Shown here: positions 43,520 to 53,834 of the stretch, piece by piece
How the letters are laid out: each line of letters opens with the position of its first letter
Numbering within the stretch: position 1 is the stretch's first letter
Origin: JAVBWO01 sp036677375
GTDB lineage: Bacteria; Bacillota; Dehalobacteriia; UBA4068; UBA4997
Direction of reading: 5' to 3'
Assembly (NCBI GenBank): GCA_036677375.1
Contig: JAVBWO010000012.1
Span: 124,001 to 188,000, forward strand
Length of the DNA stretch: 64,000 nt
Translations under genes and position numbers: made by a program
The notes under the pieces: model-generated
The model's database searches: none
The model's input: only the letters and a program-made list of their open reading frames with translations
What the model was told of the DNA's origin: nothing

Positions 43520-44725
43520 TCACGCAATATACTGAAAGGACGTGTAAATAGGCAGAATAACAGCCACCAGGATAAATCCGATGATCAGGGCTAAGACCAC
43601 CAGTAAGACAGGTTCTAAAAGCGCCATCATCTTTTGAATAGCGGCTTCCGACTCCTCATCGTAATAGTCCGCGATGCTGACAAAAATAGCGTCCAGGCTG
43701 CCGGATTCCTCTCCGATCTTGACCATGGAATGAAAAAGCGTGTCAAAGAGATTCATTTCTTCCAAAGCGCCGGATAAGCTGGCTCCGGAGCTAATTTTTT
43801 CCACACCTACGGCCATTTGGCCGTTGACATATGTATTGTTCAGAACATCGGAAGATAATCGGATGGCTTCCAGCATAGAAATGCCGTTGGCATAGAGCAC
43901 AGACATGGAACGGGCAAAACGCGCCTCATAGATCGTACGGTTAAATTTGCCGAAAATAGACATCCTCAGCTTCATTTTATCCAAGAACAGACGCACGGCA
44001 GGAATCTTCTGAAAAGCGCTCCGCAAGAGAACGGCCGCAAGGACCACCCCCAAAAGCAGCCAATACCAATAATGCACCAAGAAATTGCTGACAGCAAGGC
44101 AAACGATAGTGGGTATCGGCAAAACAGCATTCCCTTTAAAAATGGCAAAAACCCGGGGCAATACAAAAACAAACAGTAAAATAATGACGATGACAGAGAT
44201 GATCAAAAGCAAAATGGGATAGACCATGGCCGCTTTGATCTTATTGATGAGCTTGTTTTCTTTTTCATAATGAGCCGACATTTGCAGCATGATAGTATCC
44301 AGGGTACCGCTGCTCTCGCCGGACTGTACCATGCTCAAAAGAAAAGGGGGAAAAGCCTTCCCCTGCTCATACATGGTTTCCGACAAGGTGGAACCTTTTT
44401 GGATATTTTCATACATATTCAAAAAAATCTCTTTCGCCCTGCCTTTTTTGGCAGTGGTGTACAAAACGTTCAAAGCGTTGACGATGGTCAGGCCGGAATG
44501 GAGCATGGTGCCGATTTTTCGACAAAAAAGAGCAAGCTCCTTCACCTTCAGCTTTTTACGGCTACCGGATAAAATAGCTGCCCGCTCTTTTTTTTCTTTA
44601 TGCTCCAGGCAATAAAAGCCGTCTTCTCTCAGTTTGGCATAAAGATCCACATAACTATCCGCTTCCATGACGCCCTTTTTCACTTGTCCTTCGGCATTAC
44701 TTGCGGTATAGGTGAATGTGGCCAT
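43520..44725 (-). CDS. pilC: Type IV pilus inner-membrane platform protein
   Basis: 401 residues with two repeated T2SSF domains (about 65-190 and 265-390) and three membrane helices (about 165-190, 215-240 and 370-395). FCRKIGTMLHSGLTIVNAL and FARSMSVLYANGISMLEAI are the repeat signatures. The start ATG at 44725 has AAGGGGG upstream. It opens the pilC-M-N-O unit behind the promoter at 44793-44822. Confidence 0.93.
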   Translation of the reverse strand: MATFTYTASNAEGQVKKGVMEADSYVDLYAKLREDGFYCLEHKEKKERAAILSGSRKKLKVKELALFCRKIGTMLHSGLTIVNALNVLYTTAKKGRAKEIFLNMYENIQKGSTLSETMYEQGKAFPPFLLSMVQSGESSGTLDTIMLQMSAHYEKENKLINKIKAAMVYPILLLIISVIVIILLFVFVLPRVFAIFKGNAVLPIPTIVCLAVSNFLVHYWYWLLLGVVLAAVLLRSAFQKIPAVRLFLDKMKLRMSIFGKFNRTIYEARFARSMSVLYANGISMLEAIRLSSDVLNNTYVNGQMAVGVEKISSGASLSGALEEMNLFDTLFHSMVKIGEESGSLDAIFVSIADYYDEESEAAIQKMMALLEPVLLVVLALIIGFILVAVILPIYTSFQYIA

Positions 44726-44792
44726 CCGATTGCCCCCTTGAAGCAAATTTTCGACTAAATTTGAAATTTTTGACAAACTTTTTGATTACATC

Positions 44793-44822
44793 ATTATAGC
44801 TTAAAGAGAATATCATAATCAA
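44793..44822 (-). promoter_or_regulatory. Sigma-A promoter for pilC-M-N-O
   Basis: On the minus strand: TTGATT (44822-44817), 18 bases, TATAAT (44798-44793), about 70 bp before pilC. I looked for a c-di-GMP riboswitch in the leader and upstream and saw none. Confidence 0.65.
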
Positions 44823-44890
44823 GAAAAATCTCGAAAAATGACGATTTTTATTCATATCTAAGGGGTATTCGTTTTTTTCATCTAATAGCA

Positions 44891-44937
44891 GGTGCATCCC
44901 AAATTGTTACCTTTTTCATTTCTCTCTTGGTGCATCC
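44891..44937. repeat. 9-bp direct repeat upstream of the pilC promoter
   Basis: GGTGCATCC occurs at 44891-44899 and 44929-44937, 38 bp apart, between the pilC promoter and the GGDEF-EAL gene. It may be regulatory or chance. Confidence 0.3.
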
Positions 44938-44958
44938 GGTAAACAGACAAGCTCCCTG

Positions 44959-47757
44959 CTAAAGTTGATTTCCGTTATATCTTTGCAATAAGGTGGCCAC
45001 CTCTCTTCGAGGCATCGCGGGACTAAAATAGAAGCCTTGGATCACATCACACTCAAAAGAACGCAATAGTTCTATTTGTTCTTTGGTTTCCACACCTTCG
45101 CAGACCACAGTCATATCCAGCTGGTGAGCCATGTTGATGATAGACTTTACTACACATCTGGTTTTTTCCTGCTCTTCTAAGTGAACCACAAAGGACTGGT
45201 CGATCTTCACCGTATTGATCGGCAGAGTGCTTAGATAACTCAGGGAAGAATATCCGGTGCCAAAGTCGTCCAAAGCGACATTGATTCCCAACTGCCGCAG
45301 GCTTTTCAGCTGATTTTAGCCATATTCAAAAGATTTCAGCAAGACACTCTCCGTAATTTCAAATTCAATTTTTTTTGGATCCACGCCTGTTTGCCGGAGA
45401 AGCCCCCGCACACGGCCGATAAAGCCGGCATCCAAGAGTTGGGAAAGAGAGAGATTAACCGCTATTTTTTCAAAAGACAAACCGGCGTTCTGCATATCCA
45501 GCAATGCCTGCACAGCTTTTTTCAGAGTCCAATCCCCTAAAGGTAAAATGAACTCCCGCTCTTCCGCCAGGGGGATAAAGGCGCTGGGAGAGATAAACCC
45601 AAGCTCCTTACTGAATAGTCTTGATAAAGCTTCCAAAGAATAGATTTTATCCGTTCTCAAATCATATTGCGGCTGAAAATAAAGCTGCATTTCTCCGGTG
45701 TTCAGAGCATTACGTAAAACAGCAAAAATGGCGTTCTGATTCTGTACTTCAGACAGCATGGAAAGGGAAAAAGCTTCCACATGGTTTCCCTTTTGATCCT
45801 GTTTGCTACGTAATAAAGCAATACCGGTATTTTTCATCAATTCATCCGGCCCAGAACCTTGGTCGGGATAAAAAGCAATGCCAACAGAGGATGTAAGCTC
45901 CACAATGGTACCCACTTGACGAGTGGTCTCCGCAATACCGGAAACTATTTTTTCCGCCAACCCGAAAGCTACGCTGCGTTCCGGGCAATAAGGCAACAGA
46001 ACGATAAACTGATCGCCGCCCATCCTGCCCGCATAGCCTTCGGCTGCAATATTCTTCACGCAGGCGCCTAGCTTTCTCAAAATGTAATTGCCATATTGAT
46101 AGCCCAAGGCCTCATTGATGTGATGAAAACGATTCAGATTGATAAAAAGAAGCGCTTTAGGCTTCAGAGGGTATTTCCTGATCTCTTCTTCCAGCAGTTC
46201 GCCAAAACGGATATTGTTTAGAAGCCCGGTGGTCTGGTCATAATAGGCTAGCTGCTTGATTTCCTCTTCCTGCTGCTTTCTTTTGCTGACATTGGCAGCG
46301 GAACCAACAATTTTGACGGCGCCTCCAGCATTATCGGTATAAATATTGCCTTTTGCCATGAGCCAGACATAGGTTCCGTCCTGCTTCTTCACCCGAAATT
46401 CCTGCGACTGAATAACAGTTTCTTTCCCATTGGGATTGTAATTTGTAAAATCAAGGAAGTTGCCAATATCCTGAGGGTGCAGATATTTCTTGATCAACCA
46501 CCATCTTTGGAAACCTCCGTTGATATTATAGCCAAAAAGCTGCTCCCACTTATCGGAAACATAGAGGTTTCTTGTTGCCACATCATATTCCCATACGATC
46601 TCATTGACGCCTTCGATTGCCATGCGGTAGCGGCGTTCGCTGTTTTCCAGGGAAATCCGGCTTTTCTCCAGTTCGTCCAGCATTCCGTTAAAACCCTGCG
46701 CCAACTGTCCGAATTCATCATTTTCCTGAATCACCGGACATCGTATATCAAAATTGCCGGCGCCCACCTCTTTTACTGTTTTGGTCAACAGATCCAAAGG
46801 CTTTGTAATAACCCTGGACAAATACGCGGCAATGAGCAGTGCAATCAGTGTCATAGTACCCAGGATGCCTGTGTTCACAAGTATAATATTGCGCCGCACC
46901 TGCGCAAGCTCTGCCTGTGACATCGCACTGATCAAAAGCCAGCCGTATTCCGGCATCGTAACATAATAACCCAAAAAACGCTGGCCGTTCACCACATAAT
47001 CCAGGTTGCCTTCGCTGCTTCCCTCACCGTTTTGCATCTTTTCCAATAATTCCCCGATCTGCGGCACCGCCATACTTCGGGGTAAGCCTGCGGTCTTACC
47101 GCTTTGGACATTCAGTAAGACATCGCCCTTAACATCCAAAACAAGAAGAATTCCATTCTTCACTGTTGTGGTATGCATTGCCAAATCGGTAAAAAAGTCT
47201 ATAGAAATATGATCTAAAACATATCCCATGATCTTGCCTTGTTCATTATACACAGAAAGCCCCATCCAGAGGCTGTTTTGGCCATCTTCGTTTTTATTAA
47301 AAAAATAAATTTTATCCGCTTCCCCCATGGCAGACAGTAAATGCCGCATCGCAAATGTATTGCCTATCGATATCATATTGGTGGATACCAGAACCTTGCC
47401 ATATCGATCACACAAATAAGAGTCGAGAATATACTCATTAGCCGAATTTATGGTAATCAAGTTTTTATGTAGAATATCCGTCGCTTCCTGATAATCACTG
47501 CCAAAATCACCTTCGTACGCTGATTCAGCTACATATTGCAGGGTAGTCAGCTTTGACAAATAAGTTAGAGAAACCGAAATATTGGAAAGCATGCGTTGAT
47601 AATTGCCGCTCATCTCACCGGCAGCCTGTTTTACCAATTCTTTTTTTGGTTCTATAATATAACGCTTCATAATACCGGCGGTAGATACTACCACGATTAA
47701 TACGGCAATACCAAGGATAACCAAAGTAGCCAGGCTCAGCTTACTTCTGACATGCAT
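44959..47757 (-). pseudogene. Cache-HAMP-PAS-GGDEF-EAL protein interrupted by an in-frame TAA
   Basis: Read through, it would be 932 codons: membrane helix (about 10-32), extracytoplasmic Cache-like domain, second helix (about 293-315), HAMP (about 315-367), PAS (about 375-490), GGDEF (about 500-665) and EAL (about 680-932). The GGDEF motif is degenerate (GRMGGDQF). The EAL domain is well kept (SLEALSRLF, VNLSLSQL, FEITES, then LDDFGTGYSSLSYL and VVCEGVET) but a TAA at 45316-45318, codon 814, splits it within ESVLLKSFEYG-stop-NQLKSLRQLG. TAA is neither a Sec nor a Pyl codon, so this is a nonsense change. The truncated product lacks the DDFGTGYSS metal site; a GGDEF/EAL fold without it should not hydrolyse c-di-GMP. 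Confidence 0.85.
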
Positions 47758-47944
47758 CGAATCACCTCACCATCAATGCAACAAATATTTACCAATATAT
47801 ATAATATCATATATATATTATGTTTTTACAACATGATTTAATAAAAAGCAAAATATTTCTTGATCCATAAGGTATTGATTGCAATAAACTGTCATGAGCG
47901 ATATAATACTTATGTAACACAATAAATGGCAGGAGGCTATGGGA

Positions 47945-48478
47945 ATGATCAGTAATATCAAAATCAACCTGGGAATGATGGAGTATATGCTTTATTTTTG
48001 GCAGTCCAATAGCGAAAATGAAAAGGTCGGCGAGCAATATCTTTCCGAGATTGCTTCCCAAAAAGAAATGGCATCCCTTTATGACGAAGAATTCAATGAA
48101 GAATCCGTCAGAAAAGTCTTGAGCGCTATTACCAACCGGGAAATGCTGAACGGCGGCAGTAAAAAAGAAAGAAAATTCTGGAACAATAATATGTGGGTCA
48201 CGGAGGATATGGAACTTCTCCAAATGATGATAAGCCCCATCAAGGTCTTAAATGCCCAAAGCCTGGTGGATAAAATCAATGCTGTTAAAAACATTCCCTT
48301 TGAGACAATTGAGATCATCTTCATCCCAGGATTGGACGAAGAAAGCTTCACGAAGGACAATCAACTTTTCATTAACTTCTTCCGGGTCACGGCAGATCTT
48401 TATGAAGAAGGTAAAGTAACCATTGACGGTAAAGCCGTCCTGGATTTCATCGAAGAAAAAATCCTGCAAATGGCATAG
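47945..48478 (+). CDS. Uncharacterised 177-residue protein
   Basis: A soluble, acidic protein rich in Met, Asn and Glu, with segments MLYFWQSNSENEKVGEQYL, ESVRKVLSAITNREML and KKERKFWNNNMWVTEDMEL. No membrane segments or catalytic motifs are obvious. It reminds me of a small family named after a Treponema denticola protein (TDE2712), but I could not verify this. AGGAGG lies eight bases before the ATG at 47945, better than the ATG two codons earlier. It is monocistronic, divergent from the GGDEF-EAL gene and followed by two hairpins. Confidence 0.75.
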   Translation: MISNIKINLGMMEYMLYFWQSNSENEKVGEQYLSEIASQKEMASLYDEEFNEESVRKVLSAITNREMLNGGSKKERKFWNNNMWVTEDMELLQMMISPIKVLNAQSLVDKINAVKNIPFETIEIIFIPGLDEESFTKDNQLFINFFRVTADLYEEGKVTIDGKAVLDFIEEKILQMA

Positions 48479-48479
48479 T

Positions 48480-49045
48480 TGATTCCTATTATGCACCTTT
48501 GCGATCTTTTAAAAATGCTTTCAACATTGCATCGTATCACACATATATCAAACATTATCGTATCGCATCACCAAAAACCATACATTTTTAAGCTGCATTG
48601 GGACAAGCATAAGAGCTGCGGCCATTTAAGTTTTTGATAACCTGATTATCTTGATTATAAGGTTTTCATTTGCCCAATAACCGGGCAAATAATAAGTCAC
48701 ACATACTTGCAACTATTTTAAGGGTCAATCCGTCATAAAGACAGGTTGGCCCTTATTCAATCAATCACCTGCTATTTTAACTTTTTTAAACAAAAGCACC
48801 ATAGCTGGCATGATTAATACCTTTCCCGTGGTATAATAAGAAGATAATGAAACCAAAAAGAATGGAGGCTGCATTTCTTTTAATTAAAGGCAATTTGATC
48901 TTTTTATTACTTTCATATTGGGATTTTCCATTCTTAAATTATATCTTTTTATATTCTTTCTGTAATATATTAGCAATAATGTCTTCGGGAAAGGTTTCAT
49001 CTGCTTCACAATATCAGTATCCTATTTTGGGAAAGGTGGTTATTT
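48480..49045. other. Intergenic region with two hairpins, no credible gene
   Basis: About 565 bp, AT-rich. Besides the two hairpins listed next, an open frame at 48847-49167 overlaps the DUF4153 start and lacks family features. A promoter for the DUF4153 gene probably lies here but no clear -35/-10 pair stands out. Confidence 0.5.
48668..48755 (+). terminator. Tandem hairpins after the 47945 gene
   Basis: First hairpin: ATTTGCCC (48668-48675) with GGGCAAAT (48683-48690). Second: TAAGGGTCAA (48719-48728) with TTGGCCCTTA (48746-48755, one G-U), followed by TTC. Neither has a long T-run, so termination is probable, not certain. Confidence 0.5.
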
Positions 49046-50854
49046 ATGAATCGATTAGCAAGCTTTTTCGGCAAAACAATCGAAAACCTCAAAGTAACGG
49101 CGGTACGTTTCCCTGTCGTTCTTCTTTTGCTGGCCGGTATCACCATAACGGTATCCATGCTCATTGAAAACAATTTCAGTGAAAATGAGGAATTTCTAAC
49201 CCGTCTGATCTTTGCCGGTATTTTCGGCGTTTTTTTCGGCACCGCCGCGCAGTTTACCGCAGAGCGGTTGGAACCGCTGAAACGGTTTCAATGGCTTCTC
49301 AGAACCGTTACTTTTGGTGCGGCCGTTCTCTATTTCTTTTTGATGACTTCACCAGCGCAAAATGACGGCGCCATCGCCATCCGTCTGTTTGTTACTTGTT
49401 TTGCGCTATTCGCCCTTTATTTGTATGTGCCCTCCACTAAGGACGCCGCCGATTTTGTCAGCATTGCCCTGACTAATTTTAAATCGGCCTTCGTCGCTCT
49501 GCTCTACGGCGTCATCCTTTTTTTAGGGCTTCTTGCCATCTATTATGCGGTCGACCTCCTTTTGATTGATCTTAACAGTAATCTCCCCTCTCACCTTGCC
49601 GCCATCGTCTTTATCTTCTTCACTCCGGTCTATTTTCTTTCTCTTTTACCCTATTTCAATTCCACGGAAAAGGCGGAGCAGGAAAAACGGGATGCGGCCG
49701 CCGCTTATCCGCGATTTTTGGCAATTCTTATTTCTTATATTGCTATTCCTTTGGTCTTTACCTTTTCGGCGGTTCTTGCCGCTTACTTTATCAAGATTCT
49801 GATCACCATGAATTGGCCTGTGGGGCAAATCGGTCCCATGGTCTTGGTCTATTCGGCGGTAGGTCTGCTCCTCTATATCCTGAGCGGGCATCTGACCGAC
49901 CGTTTTGCCCTTCTTTACCGTAAGCTTTTCCCGATCCTATTGATCCCCTTTGTGGCCTTGCAGTTAACTTCCGTATATATCCGTTTGAATGCTTACGGTG
50001 TTACGGAATCCCGCTATTATGTCGCGCTGTTCGGTATCTTTTCCATTGTCTGCTCTTTGTATCTTATTTTCTCCAAATTCAAAAAACAAAGAATGATCGC
50101 CCTCTTGGCGGCCTGCTTCGCAATTTTTTCCATTTTACCGATCTTTGGCGCTTTTCATATCTCCCGCGCCAGTCAGACCGCCAGGGTAGAACAGATATTG
50201 GAAAAAAACGGCATGCTGCAAGATGATCAACTAACGCCTAAGACCGATATCCCGGACGAGGACAAACAGGAAATCACCAGTATTATTAATTATATGCAAG
50301 GCATGGGACATTTGAACGGGCTTTCCTGGCTTCCCGAGGAGTATAAAAAAGACAGCCGAACCTATATTGACTTTGAAAAGGTTTTCGGATTTTCGCCCTA
50401 TTATGAAAGCACTCCTTCCGGCGAATATCCAACTTTCATCAATCTTGGGCTCAATTATAATACCCCGATAGATATAACAGGCTTTGAATCTTTTTCCAGG
50501 ATAAGCTTCTACAGTGAGGCGCCTAAAGATAACAATACTGCGACTTTTTTGATAGCGGGTAAAGAATATGTTATAAAGCAAATGCCAACGGATAATGAAA
50601 AATTACTTTTTTCCGTCTTTGATCCGGCAGGCAATGTGGTTCTTGATATTTCCCTGGATGATTTCCTCAAGCAAGTGGCTAAAAAAGGCGGCGACCCGAA
50701 AAGCCAGGTGCCGCCGGAAGATGTAACATTCGATATCTCCAATAATACGATTCGCTTGCGACTCATCCTGGAAAACATCAATTTACAATTAACAAAGGAT
50801 GGCGAGATCACACAGGTGGACGGCAGCGCCCTTCTTTTAGCCGCAAAACCTTGA
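49046..50854 (+). CDS. DUF4153 membrane protein
   Basis: 602 residues with about 11 membrane helices in the first ~380 residues (for example FPVVLLLLAGITITVSMLI and SAFVALLYGVILFLGLLAIYY) and an extracytoplasmic C-terminal domain of about 220 residues (from SRASQTARVEQILEKNGML onward). The layout matches DUF4153 proteins of Firmicutes, whose function is not known. GGAAAGGTGG lies before the ATG. The gene is monocistronic and ends at the 50937 terminator. Confidence 0.82.
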   Translation: MNRLASFFGKTIENLKVTAVRFPVVLLLLAGITITVSMLIENNFSENEEFLTRLIFAGIFGVFFGTAAQFTAERLEPLKRFQWLLRTVTFGAAVLYFFLMTSPAQNDGAIAIRLFVTCFALFALYLYVPSTKDAADFVSIALTNFKSAFVALLYGVILFLGLLAIYYAVDLLLIDLNSNLPSHLAAIVFIFFTPVYFLSLLPYFNSTEKAEQEKRDAAAAYPRFLAILISYIAIPLVFTFSAVLAAYFIKILITMNWPVGQIGPMVLVYSAVGLLLYILSGHLTDRFALLYRKLFPILLIPFVALQLTSVYIRLNAYGVTESRYYVALFGIFSIVCSLYLIFSKFKKQRMIALLAACFAIFSILPIFGAFHISRASQTARVEQILEKNGMLQDDQLTPKTDIPDEDKQEITSIINYMQGMGHLNGLSWLPEEYKKDSRTYIDFEKVFGFSPYYESTPSGEYPTFINLGLNYNTPIDITGFESFSRISFYSEAPKDNNTATFLIAGKEYVIKQMPTDNEKLLFSVFDPAGNVVLDISLDDFLKQVAKKGGDPKSQVPPEDVTFDISNNTIRLRLILENINLQLTKDGEITQVDGSALLLAAKP

Positions 50855-50936
50855 TAATGGATATTAAGCCATTACGGAAACCGCACACTTTACGCACTTC
50901 ACGCACTTTCAGAGCAAAGCATATTAACCGCAACGT

Positions 50937-50975
50937 AAAAAAGCTGCACGTCTTTAACGTGCAGCTTTTATTTTT
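50937..50975. terminator. Bidirectional terminator
   Basis: AAAAGCTGCACGT (50939-50951) pairs perfectly with ACGTGCAGCTTTT (50957-50969), with flanking A and T runs. The right arm overlaps the stop codon of the DtxR-type gene. Confidence 0.85.
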
Positions 50976-51477
50976 CCGGCAATTGTTCCCGAAACTTTTG
51001 ATAAATTTCGGGATATTCCTCAAAGAATTCAATGAGCTCGCCAAGGCTTTCCACTGTTTTTCTGCTCAGGATATGCTCCGCCAGCTCCGCCTCTACAAAA
51101 GAATCGGCGCCGCCCGGCCCGTTCACCATGATAAAAAAATGATGTAATGTATCATGACGCCACAACAAGTATTTGCCAATGGCCTCTCCTTGTTCCGTTA
51201 AACGGATGGAACCATACTTTTCATAATCGAGAAAATGCAGATCCGCCAAGCGCCGGATCATCTTAGAGACGGAGGAGGGGCGGACATGCAGTTCCTTAGC
51301 CAGATCTTTCACCCGGACACGGCCGTTTGTGATAATATTACGGCAGATCATCTCCAAGTAGTCTTCCAAAGAAGCGGTGAGATTGTTTTGATGCTGATCC
51401 AGAAGCTGGTAACCCCGAACGGTATAAAAAACTTTTTTTTCCATTTTTTCCACTTTTTCTTTTTCTGTTTTTTCCAT
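50968..51477 (-). CDS. DtxR/MntR-type metal-dependent regulator
   Basis: 169 residues. After a charged, Glu/Lys-rich start, the winged helix covers about 35-95 (LTASLEDYLEMI, VRVKDLAKELHVRPSSVSKMI) and the dimerisation/metal-binding domain about 95-165 (LLWRHDTLHHFFIMV; the segment VEAELAEHILS matches the metal-site helix with Glu and His). Divergent position next to feoA-feoB suggests it controls iron or manganese uptake. The ATG at 51477 has AGGGGAGA upstream. Confidence 0.88.
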   Translation of the reverse strand: MEKTEKEKVEKMEKKVFYTVRGYQLLDQHQNNLTASLEDYLEMICRNIITNGRVRVKDLAKELHVRPSSVSKMIRRLADLHFLDYEKYGSIRLTEQGEAIGKYLLWRHDTLHHFFIMVNGPGGADSFVEAELAEHILSRKTVESLGELIEFFEEYPEIYQKFREQLPEK

Positions 51478-51642
51478 GCGCCGTCTCCCCTCTGCCGCTG
51501 CGCCCGTTTTTCAGTTGGCTTACGGTATCGCTTTTGATGCTTTTGTCATGTTACCACGCTTTAAAACTATCTTATACCCGTAACCAACCGATTATGCACC
51601 GCATATATTAGCTACGGGAAACATTATCGGGAGGAAACGTCA

Positions 51643-51903
51643 ATGAAAAAATTATTAGAGGGAACCACCCTCCCCTTGTCTTTAAACGCCCTGCCCCTGG
51701 GGCATAAGGGCACCGTATTGGCCCTCAGTTGTGAAGGGAAGGAGCGCCGCCGTATGCTTGATCTGGGATTTGTGCAAGGGACAACGGTGGAAGCCCTGCA
51801 TTTGAGCCCCTCCGGCGACCCTACCGCTTATTTTATCCGGGGCGCCGTTATTGCCCTGCGCGGTGAAGACGCGGCAAAAATTTTGGTAGAAGCCTTACGT
51901 TAA
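51643..51903 (+). CDS. feoA: Ferrous iron transport protein A
   Basis: 86 residues of a FeoA SH3-like domain: LNALPLGHKGTVLALSCEGK and the signature RRRMLDLGFVQGTTVEALHL, then AVIALRGEDAAKILVE. FeoA assists the FeoB ferrous iron channel. GGGAGG lies before the ATG. feoB follows after 24 bp. Confidence 0.93.
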   Translation: MKKLLEGTTLPLSLNALPLGHKGTVLALSCEGKERRRMLDLGFVQGTTVEALHLSPSGDPTAYFIRGAVIALRGEDAAKILVEALR

Positions 51904-51927
51904 CAAAAAAATAGAAGGGGTGTCCGT

Positions 51928-53421
51928 ATGGGTCTGAGTTATCAATCAACCGGCAGGTTGGCAGCCGCAACTGCTCTGCAAATTGTTAAGAGTTCCTACG
52001 AAGACAAAGTGATCGCCCTGGCAGGGAACCCTAACGTGGGGAAAAGTACCGTATTTAATGGCCTCACCGGATTGAATCAGCATACCGGTAACTGGCCCGG
52101 CAAAACCGTTACCAATGCACAGGGCAGCTATGTTTATCAAAACCAAAATTTTATCCTCGTGGACGTACCTGGCACCTATTCCCTTCTGGCCAGTTCCGTT
52201 GAGGAAGAAGTCGCCCGGGATTTTATCTGCTTTGGCGACCCGGATGCCACCATCATCGTGGCAGACGCCACCTGTCTGGAACGCAATCTGAATCTGATGC
52301 TGCAAATTTTGGAAATCACGGGCAATGCGGTAGTCTGCGTCAATCTATTGGATGAAGCCAAAAAGAAAAAAATCCGGGTCGACTTGGCGGCACTCCAAAA
52401 AGAATTAGGCGTTCCGGTGGTAGGAACCAGCGCCGTTGCCAAAAAAGGACTGGCGCAGTTGCCGCAGGAAGTCCACGGCATTACCGCAGGCTCCAAAACA
52501 ACATCACCCTTTCGGCTTTCTTATGATCCCGTCATCGAAGAAGCCGCTGCCATGCTAAAACCCGCTTTGACAAAGCTTTTACAAGGCAGACTGGATTCCC
52601 GCTGGGTTGCCCTAAAGCTCCTAGACCTGGATGAAACGCTTTACAAGGCGCTTACCGCCTACCTTTCCTATGATCTTCTGGCCGACCCTATTTTGCAAAA
52701 GTTGTTGGCACAAGCAAAAGCCTATCTGGAAGAAAAAGGCATGGGGCGGGAGCTTTTACGGGATAGAATCGTAGAAAGCCTGGTAGCCGAAAGCGAACGG
52801 ATTTTTCACAACTGCGTTGTCTTGGAAAATCAAAGGTACCACAGCCGCGACCGCAGAATTGACCACCTTCTGACGGCCAAAGCCACCGGAATTCCCATTA
52901 TGCTGGCTTTGCTGGCTCTGATCTTCTGGTTGACCATCGTGGGGGCTAACTACCCTTCATCCTTGCTTTCCACATTTTTTTTCTGGCTGGAAGACCGGAT
53001 CACCGTTTTTTTTCATCTCATTGGAGCGCCGGGCTGGCTACATGGCATGTTAATTGCGGGATGCTACCGAACACTGGCCTGGGTCGTTTCTGTGATGCTG
53101 CCGCCCATGGCCATCTTTTTCCCGCTATTCACCCTGCTTGAAGATTCCGGTTATTTGCCACGGATCGCCTTCAACATGGATCGCTTCTTTAAAAAAGCCT
53201 GCGCTCATGGCAAACAATCATTGACCATGTGCATGGGGTTTGGTTGCAATGCCTGCGGCGTCATCGGCTGCCGGATCATCGATTCACCAAGAGAACGGTT
53301 GATCGCCATTCTGACCAATAATTTTGTACCCTGCAACGGCAGATTACCGCCACCATCCTTAGGGCAAAAATCAGTCATGCCTTATACCTATACTTGCTCT
53401 TATGAAGCCTGTTTCTCATGA
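51928..53421 (+). pseudogene. feoB: Ferrous iron transport protein B, 3' end lost
   Basis: 497 codons. The N-terminal G domain is intact: GNPNVGKST (G1, about residue 34), VDVPGTYSL (G3), NLLDEAKK (G4), followed by the guanine-dissociation-inhibitor helices and the first membrane helices (LALLALIFWLTIVGANYP, SVMLPPMAIFFPLF). The first gate ends LTNNFVPCNGR as in FeoB, but then similarity stops and 23 unrelated residues (LPPPSLGQKSVMPY...) run to a stop. A full FeoB is 650-750 residues, so the second gate and at least four helices are absent. No remaining part occurs in any frame downstream. The iron channel is presumably dead, though the GTPase domain could still be made. Confidence 0.85.
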
Positions 53422-53447
53422 GCGGCGGCTCACTGGGCAGGCGACAG

Positions 53448-53486
53448 AAAAACCCTCCTCCGTACAGGTAACGGAGGAGGGTTTTT
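53448..53486. terminator. Strong terminator after the feoB fragment
   Basis: CCCTCCTCCGT (53453-53463) and ACGGAGGAGGG (53471-53481) form a perfect 11-bp stem with a 7-base loop; five T's follow and five A's precede. Confidence 0.85.
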
Positions 53487-53624
53487 CCACAAGATGGCAC
53501 GTGACGAGATGCTGCCGCGCCAGGGGCCCCGCTTAATCCTAAGGCGGCTTCAGTACCAATGCCGAAAGCGATACCGGGCGCAAAGCGCCGCAGCTACCAT
53601 CACTCCTATGGGAAAATGGTTTTC

Positions 53625-53834
53625 TTAAGGCATCGTCCCCCTTTCCTCCTGCGCTTTCAGGTGATTGATGATGCCGTTGACAACCCGAATTTTTTCCGAT
53701 GTTGTCAGACAGGAGGTGTTTAATCTGTTTTCAATTAACTGTACATGAAAAGCATTGACGCGTTCTTCCACGACTTCTCTCTTGTCTTGACTGCCGGGAT
53801 AGATGCGAATATTTTTGACCTGAGTTCTTTCAAT
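53625..53834 (-). CDS. Possible 69-residue protein with a non-ATG start
   Basis: An open frame without ATG near its start reads IERTQVKNIRIYPGSQDKRE... and ends HLKAQEERGTMP. GGGAGG lies seven bases before an ATT codon (53834-53832), which follows an in-frame TGA, so ATT is the only place with a ribosome site; internal GTG or ATG would shorten it greatly. Codon use looks protein-like (KIRVVNGIINHL, VVEERVNAFHVQL). It may be a remnant or a small helical protein of a mobile element. No family recognised; low certainty. Confidence 0.35.
   Translation of the reverse strand: MERTQVKNIRIYPGSQDKREVVEERVNAFHVQLIENRLNTSCLTTSEKIRVVNGIINHLKAQEERGTMP

Noticed and set aside
44726..44958. c-di-GMP riboswitch upstream of pilC
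   Set aside because: No GEMM-type conserved core was seen; only a 9-bp direct repeat and a promoter.
45316..45318. Recoding (Sec or Pyl) at the stop in the EAL gene
   Set aside because: The codon is TAA, which neither system reads, and there is no SECIS-like hairpin.
48847..49167. 106-codon plus-strand frame before the DUF4153 gene
   Set aside because: It overlaps the well-supported DUF4153 start in another frame, and its sequence is only AT-rich hydrophobic residues.
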